A stretch of DNA of 64,000 nucleotides from an uncultured Paracoccaceae bacterium (GTDB lineage: Bacteria > Pseudomonadota > Alphaproteobacteria > Rhodobacterales > Rhodobacteraceae): contig CANLNM010000001.1 of NCBI GenBank assembly GCA_947492475.1, positions 558,001-622,000 of the forward strand, given 5' to 3'. Both the position numbers and the translations under genes were made by a program. The notes under the pieces were generated by a model that was not told the DNA's origin, did no database searches, and saw nothing but the letters and a program-made list of their open reading frames with translations. Of this stretch, positions 62,788 through 64,000 are shown piece by piece; position 1 is the stretch's first letter, and each line of letters begins with the position of its first letter.

Positions 62788-63543
62788 ATGACGTCCAATC
62801 CAAATTGGGATCCAAATGCCCAACACGCGTCGCACGCCCCTGCTTTCCTCAGTGTGCATGAAATCGAAGCCTATTACGGCGAAAGCTATATCGTTCAAAA
62901 TATCAGCTTTAACATCCACGAAGGCGAAATTCTGGCGCTGCTCGGGCGCAATGGGGCCGGTAAAACATCCACCCTGCGCACCATTGCCCGTCTGGACGAT
63001 CCGGAATTGCGGCACGGGGAAATCTGGCTGGATCACCAACCGTTGCACAAAATGAAATCGCACGAAGCGGCATCCGTAGGCATCGGTCTGGTCCCCGAAG
63101 ACCGGCGGATCATCCCCGGCCTCACGGTCGAGGAAAACCTGCAACTGGCCCAGATCGCCCCACCTGTGGGATGGTCGCTGGAACGGCTCTATGGCTTGTT
63201 CCCGCGTCTGGGCGAACGCCGCAAACAAGAGGGCGTGACCCTGTCTGGTGGGGAACAGCAAATGCTGGCCATTGCCCGCGCCCTGGCCCGCGACATTAAG
63301 GTATTGTTGCTGGATGAACCCTACGAAGGTCTGGCCCCTGTGATCGTGCAAGAGATTGCCAAAACCCTTAACGTCATCCGCGATCAGGGCATCACAACCG
63401 TGATTGTGGAACAAAATGCGGTGGCTGCGCTGAAACTGGCGGATCGCGCCGTGATTTTGGACACCGGCAAGGTGGTCTTTGATGGCGATGCCAAAGAAGT
63501 GCTGAACGACGAAGCTTTGCGCCAACAATATCTGGCGATTTGA
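62788..63543 (+). CDS. livF: HAAT-type ABC ATPase, LivF-like
   Basis: 251 residues. Walker A GRNGAGKTSTLR near residue 51, canonical signature LSGGEQQML, Walker B VLLLDEPYEGLAP, and a 24-residue N-terminal extension rich in Asn/His/Pro before the ATPase fold. Last gene of the operon; a terminator follows 34 bp after the stop. Confidence 0.93.
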   Translation: MTSNPNWDPNAQHASHAPAFLSVHEIEAYYGESYIVQNISFNIHEGEILALLGRNGAGKTSTLRTIARLDDPELRHGEIWLDHQPLHKMKSHEAASVGIGLVPEDRRIIPGLTVEENLQLAQIAPPVGWSLERLYGLFPRLGERRKQEGVTLSGGEQQMLAIARALARDIKVLLLDEPYEGLAPVIVQEIAKTLNVIRDQGITTVIVEQNAVAALKLADRAVILDTGKVVFDGDAKEVLNDEALRQQYLAI

Positions 63544-63577
63544 CGATACTCCCAAGCGTTTATCGACGCTTACTCTG

Positions 63578-63608
63578 GCAGGCTGATCTTGGATTGGCCT
63601 GCTTTTTT
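63578..63608 (+). terminator. Rho-independent terminator of the ABC importer operon
   Basis: Stem GCAGGC (63578-63583) / GCCTGC (63597-63602) with a 13-nt loop, then TTTTTT. Ends the binding protein-permease-ATPase transcript. Confidence 0.82.
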
Positions 63609-63735
63609 AACACTTCCTTTACCCTGTGGTCAGTTTCCCCCCTGATTTGGGCGATTTTCATCCTCCGATTAACACTTCCCGCGTTTGGCTTTGCTAATCT
63701 CATCCTTGGTGGGGGCTCTGTTAAAGGAGCCTGAG

Positions 63736-64000
63736 ATGGAAATTCAACCGACAACCCAAGTGCCTCCGGCGCCGCGGCTTGTCGCTGATCAGCGACCTGT
63801 GGCCGATGTGGCCGCAACGGTTCGCGATCCGCAACCCAACGTGCCTTTGGCGATCCCGCCATCAACATCCCAACAAGCCGTGGTATCAGCCAGCATGTTG
63901 GAAGCCAGCGAAACGGGTCACAATAACCGCACTGAAATCAAAGAAATTGAACGCGTCCTAAAACCATATGGCGTTACACTGCTGCCGCATTCCGCGCAGA
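63736..64000 (+). CDS. Start of an unrecognised gene (cut by window edge)
   Basis: Open from ATG 63736, preceded by AAAGGAG, to the right edge (88 codons so far). Begins MEIQPTTQVPPAPRLVADQ; the N-terminal 55 residues are proline- and valine-rich and probably disordered, then a more ordered stretch (NRTEIKEIERVLKPYGVTLL). No signal peptide or membrane segment is visible. No family recognised. Confidence 0.6.
   Translation, partial: MEIQPTTQVPPAPRLVADQRPVADVAATVRDPQPNVPLAIPPSTSQQAVVSASMLEASETGHNNRTEIKEIERVLKPYGVTLLPHSAQ

Overview
This window looks like chromosomal DNA of a marine alphaproteobacterium of the Rhodobacteraceae (Roseobacter/Rhodobacter group). Evidence: a dcw (division and cell wall) cluster in alphaproteobacterial order with two DUF2484-like genes, a GapR (DUF2312) protein, a DUF1127 gene followed by CCUCCUCCC-loop RNAs (the CcsR type known from Rhodobacter), a GTTC-N7-GTTC LexA box at uvrD, a BigR/SqrR-type sulfide module and a VPEP/VPLPA-like C-terminal sorting tail. 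I see no transposase, integrase, phage gene or CRISPR array.

Region 1 (1-27.1 kb, almost all on the minus strand) runs downstream from mraZ at 26.8 kb: mraZ, rsmH, ftsL, ftsI, murE, murF, mraY, [M8-like metalloprotease + secreted protein], murD, [opposite-strand HI0933-type flavoprotein], ftsW, murG, murC, [two small envelope ORFs, APC permease, two DUF2484-like membrane proteins], murB, ddl, ftsQ, ftsA, ftsZ, then lpxC, bamD and the start of recN. It builds lipid II, the divisome core, the first committed step of lipid A synthesis and outer-membrane protein assembly. Upstream of mraZ there is a promoter overlapped by TGGGA repeats spaced about 10 bp (candidate MraZ operator) and a leader of about 205 nt ending in a strong hairpin plus U-run. 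This matches the layout of the UpsM sRNA/leader of Rhodobacter sphaeroides.

Region 2 (27.1-34.5 kb) holds a secreted DUF4253 protein, the Fe-S carrier ATPase Mrp, a DUF1127 gene followed by five tandem hairpins that share one 13-nt CU-rich loop, an ArsR/SRPBCC pair, a divergent Lrp/LysE pair and UvrD with a LexA box.

Region 3 (34.5-47.7 kb): a membrane GGDEF cyclase, pyruvate carboxylase, two tandem identical tRNA-Gly genes, a NIT-domain chemoreceptor, tRNA-Thr, an orphan iron-type permease, a sulfotransferase-like protein with a methyltransferase, GapR and a small membrane protein.

Region 4 (47.7-58 kb): a FadJ-like protein that has lost its NAD-binding domain; a sulfide-response module (ArsR with two cysteines, palindromic operator, persulfide dioxygenase-like hydrolase, split YeeE/YedE transporter, TIGR01244 protein); a FliM/SpoA-like protein; and a CbrA-like symporter-kinase with a small membrane protein and a single-domain receiver, preceded by an ScfR-type regulator.

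Region 5 (58-64 kb): a complete Tat-signal HAAT (branched-chain amino acid/amide type) ABC importer ending in a terminator, then the start of an unrecognised gene at the right edge.

The most noteworthy structures are RNA-level: the five-member CcsR-like array and the UpsM-like dcw leader with its operator. The protease insertion in dcw, the FadJ-like domain loss and the small sulfide regulon come next.
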